A DNA stretch of 64,000 bases from JBHHYU01 sp046757725 (GTDB lineage: Bacteria > Desulfobacterota > Binatia > UBA9968): assembly GCA_046757725.1 (NCBI GenBank), contig JBHHYU010000006.1, positions 1-64,000 of the forward strand, given 5' to 3'. This document shows, one piece after another, positions 62,500-64,000 of the stretch; the stretch's first letter is position 1; each line of letters starts with the position of its first letter. The position numbers and the translations under genes are program-made. The notes below the pieces were generated by a model. That model made no database searches. It was not told the origin of the DNA and worked only from the letters and a program-made list of their open reading frames with translations.

Positions 62500-63420
62500 G
62501 TGAGCGGCAAACAGTTTACAGACGATGCCTCTGGCATTATCTTGGTCGGCGGCAAAAGCTCGCGTATGGGGCATGCTAAGGCATTGCTTCTCTTTGATGG
62601 TGAGCCGCTTATCGTGCACATCGTGCGCAACCTTAGGGGCCTGTTTGGTGAACTTGTTGTTGTGGCTGCCCCCGAGCAGGAACTGCCCTCGTTGCCGGTG
62701 AGGCTGGTACGAGACGAGGTCGCTTATCAGGGGCCGGTAGGCGGGATTTACTACGGGATCAGTGCGGCGACCAGCAATAACTGCTTTGTAACTTCGTGCG
62801 ACGTGCCCTTTCTAAATCTTTCCTTGGTTTCATACCTCTTATCTCAGATCTCGGATCACGACGTGGTTGTACCCACCTGGGAGGGTCGTCTTCAGCCATT
62901 GCAAGCCGTTTACCGGAGAAGTGTCGCCCCAATCCTAGAGAAGCAGCTGAACCGAGGCGAGTTGCGGCCGGTCTTCCTGTTTCCAAAGGTCCGTACTCGG
63001 AAGATTACTGAACAAGAGATCCGTACTGTTGATCCAAAGGGATTGAGTTTTCTCAATATGAACACGCCGGAGGCATACCAAGCGGCTTTGGCGCGGTGGC
63101 ACGAGTTGCATGCTCATAGCGACTCAGCTCATGAAAAAGTTGTTTCTTGTACCGTGGAACTTTTCGGTGTCGCTCGCCTACTGGCAAAGACCCGAAAGGT
63201 CTCTCTTGCGCTGCCACAGGAGGCCACTCTCTCCCACGTCTTTTCGGCTCTGGCCGAAAGGCTGCCGACTTTGGTAGGCCCGGTTATCACCCCTGATAGA
63301 AATAACCTCACCAGCGGTAACGCTTGCAACATGAATGGTCTAGACTTTGTGCGGAACCCGAGCGTCAAGGTCAATCCGGGGGATAGTATTTTTCTTATCT
63401 CTGCCGACGCGGGAGGCTGA
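62500..63420 (+). CDS. mobA: MobA-MoaD fusion for molybdenum/tungsten cofactor
   Basis: Residues about 8-195 form MobA (molybdopterin guanylyltransferase): nucleotide loop GIILVGGKSSRMGHAKALL, then CDVPFLNLSLV and PVGGIYYGI. Residues about 212-306 form a MoaD/ThiS-type sulfur carrier with TVELFGVARLLAKT and the free C-terminal Gly-Gly (SADAGG) that MoeB-type enzymes adenylate. The linker is about 15 residues. GTG start, AGG upstream. It is four bases before an aldehyde:ferredoxin oxidoreductase gene, a pterin-tungsten enzyme, so it probably serves that enzyme or its relatives. Confidence 0.87.
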   Translation: MSGKQFTDDASGIILVGGKSSRMGHAKALLLFDGEPLIVHIVRNLRGLFGELVVVAAPEQELPSLPVRLVRDEVAYQGPVGGIYYGISAATSNNCFVTSCDVPFLNLSLVSYLLSQISDHDVVVPTWEGRLQPLQAVYRRSVAPILEKQLNRGELRPVFLFPKVRTRKITEQEIRTVDPKGLSFLNMNTPEAYQAALARWHELHAHSDSAHEKVVSCTVELFGVARLLAKTRKVSLALPQEATLSHVFSALAERLPTLVGPVITPDRNNLTSGNACNMNGLDFVRNPSVKVNPGDSIFLISADAGG

Positions 63421-63423
63421 GCG

Positions 63424-64000
63424 ATGTACGGGTTTCATGGTCGACTGCTCCATATTGATCTTACCACGAGAACTCACCGGTGGCGTAACCTTGAAGAACG
63501 CCGCCTGCGGGCGTTCTTAGGCGGCATCGGTCTTGGCACTAGCCTGCTCTACGATTTCGCCCCATCAGGGGTTGAGCCCCTTTCTCCAGCCAACCCGTTG
63601 ATCTTTACCAGCGCGCCACTGGTGGGCACCGGTCTCACCACCACAGCGAAATTTGCCGTAGTCACCAAATCCCCGCTCACCGGGTTTATCGCTGATTCAC
63701 TTTCCTCCAGCTTCTTTGCCCTCGAGCTGAAGCGCACCGGTCTTGACGCTGTGGTGATCACCGGCCAGGCTGCTTCTGCAGTATACCTGTTTATCAGCAA
63801 CGAAAATGTAGAGATGAGGGAAGGAAAACACCTGTGGGGAAGAAGCGCCAGCGAGACTGAGACCATCATTCGTTCTGAGCTCAAGGATGAGGGGGTACGG
63901 GTAGCGGCCATTGGCAAGGCCGGTGAAAATCGCGTACGTTTCGCCACTATCAGCAACGAGGGCCGCCATGCTGGGCGGGGCGGCGTTGGCGCGGTGATGG
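63424..64000 (+). CDS. Aldehyde:ferredoxin oxidoreductase (AOR), N-terminal part
   Basis: ATG 63424 has GGAGG upstream. It opens MYGFHGRLLHIDLTTRTHRW and continues with FLGGIGLGTSLLYD, ANPLIFTSAPLVGTG, KFAVVTKSPLTGFIADS, AIGKAGENRVRFATIS and HAGRGGVGAVM, the characteristic N-terminal domain of AOR-family pterin-tungsten enzymes. They oxidise aldehydes to acids with ferredoxin; other members act on formaldehyde, glyceraldehyde 3-phosphate or benzoyl-CoA. The gene runs off the window, so the subfamily cannot be set. Incomplete at the 3' end. Confidence 0.92.
   Translation, partial: MYGFHGRLLHIDLTTRTHRWRNLEERRLRAFLGGIGLGTSLLYDFAPSGVEPLSPANPLIFTSAPLVGTGLTTTAKFAVVTKSPLTGFIADSLSSSFFALELKRTGLDAVVITGQAASAVYLFISNENVEMREGKHLWGRSASETETIIRSELKDEGVRVAAIGKAGENRVRFATISNEGRHAGRGGVGAVM

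Overview
The window looks like chromosome from a Gram-negative (diderm) bacterium of an uncultivated or little-studied lineage. It encodes a full lipid A branch (lpxD, fabZ, lpxA, lpxI, lpxB, lpxK), Kdo transferase, heptose-synthesis genes, BamA, an OmpH/Skp chaperone and a LolCD lipoprotein exporter. Base composition is close to half GC. LpxI instead of LpxH, the SUF system, a coenzyme F420 gene (cofH), solute-binding proteins of the NMT1/THI5 kind and an aldehyde:ferredoxin oxidoreductase together suggest a group around Methylomirabilota/NC10, Rokubacteria, Tectomicrobia, Nitrospirota or Desulfobacterota. The sequence alone does not let me choose among these. No tRNA, rRNA, CRISPR array or insertion sequence was seen.

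Region 1 (1-10480) is an accessory, probably catabolic or uptake block, mostly on the minus strand. It holds two signal-less NMT1/THI5-fold proteins at its outer edges, a bicupin, a decayed VOC gene, an M24-fold protein that has lost most metal ligands, an iron-type ABC permease plus binding protein without an ATPase, an ornithine cyclodeaminase-like enzyme and a two-domain VOC protein. Region 2 (10481-16978) has hisS-aspS, a lipoprotein whose 3' end runs antisense into a membrane-protein gene, cofH and def.

Region 3 (17048-25513) is an Rrf2-headed SUF iron-sulfur operon (sufC, sufD, sufS, sufU, sufT, a second DUF59 gene) that lacks sufB. It continues into a SagB-type double nitroreductase, then a truncated-haemoglobin-like gene and metF, and ends in a strong hairpin. 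Region 4 (25690-41612) is envelope assembly: lolCD, bamA, ompH, lpxD-fabZ-lpxA, then lpxI, a Gfo/Idh oxidoreductase, lpxB, msbA, waaA, lpxK and a GmhB-MsrA fusion.

Region 5 (42591-57822) is an LPS core/outer saccharide cluster: two GT9 heptosyltransferases, four GT4/GT2 transferases, a GT39-type membrane transferase, a methyltransferase, three small sugar-kinase-fold proteins, an HPr-kinase-like protein on the opposite strand and the heptose kinase rfaE1. One GT2-family protein here (43916-44689) matches the intact GT2 enzyme at 54920-55711 along its length but has lost the donor-binding acidic motifs. Region 6 (57819-64000) is housekeeping (yicC, gmk, spoT/rel, rpmB, rfaE2), followed by a MobA-MoaD fusion and the start of an aldehyde:ferredoxin oxidoreductase cut by the window edge.

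The main candidates for something new are the full-length GT2 pseudoenzyme, the GmhB-MsrA fusion, the three kinases plus HprK-like protein in the LPS locus, the SUF operon without sufB, and the catabolic block with its metal-stripped M24 protein.
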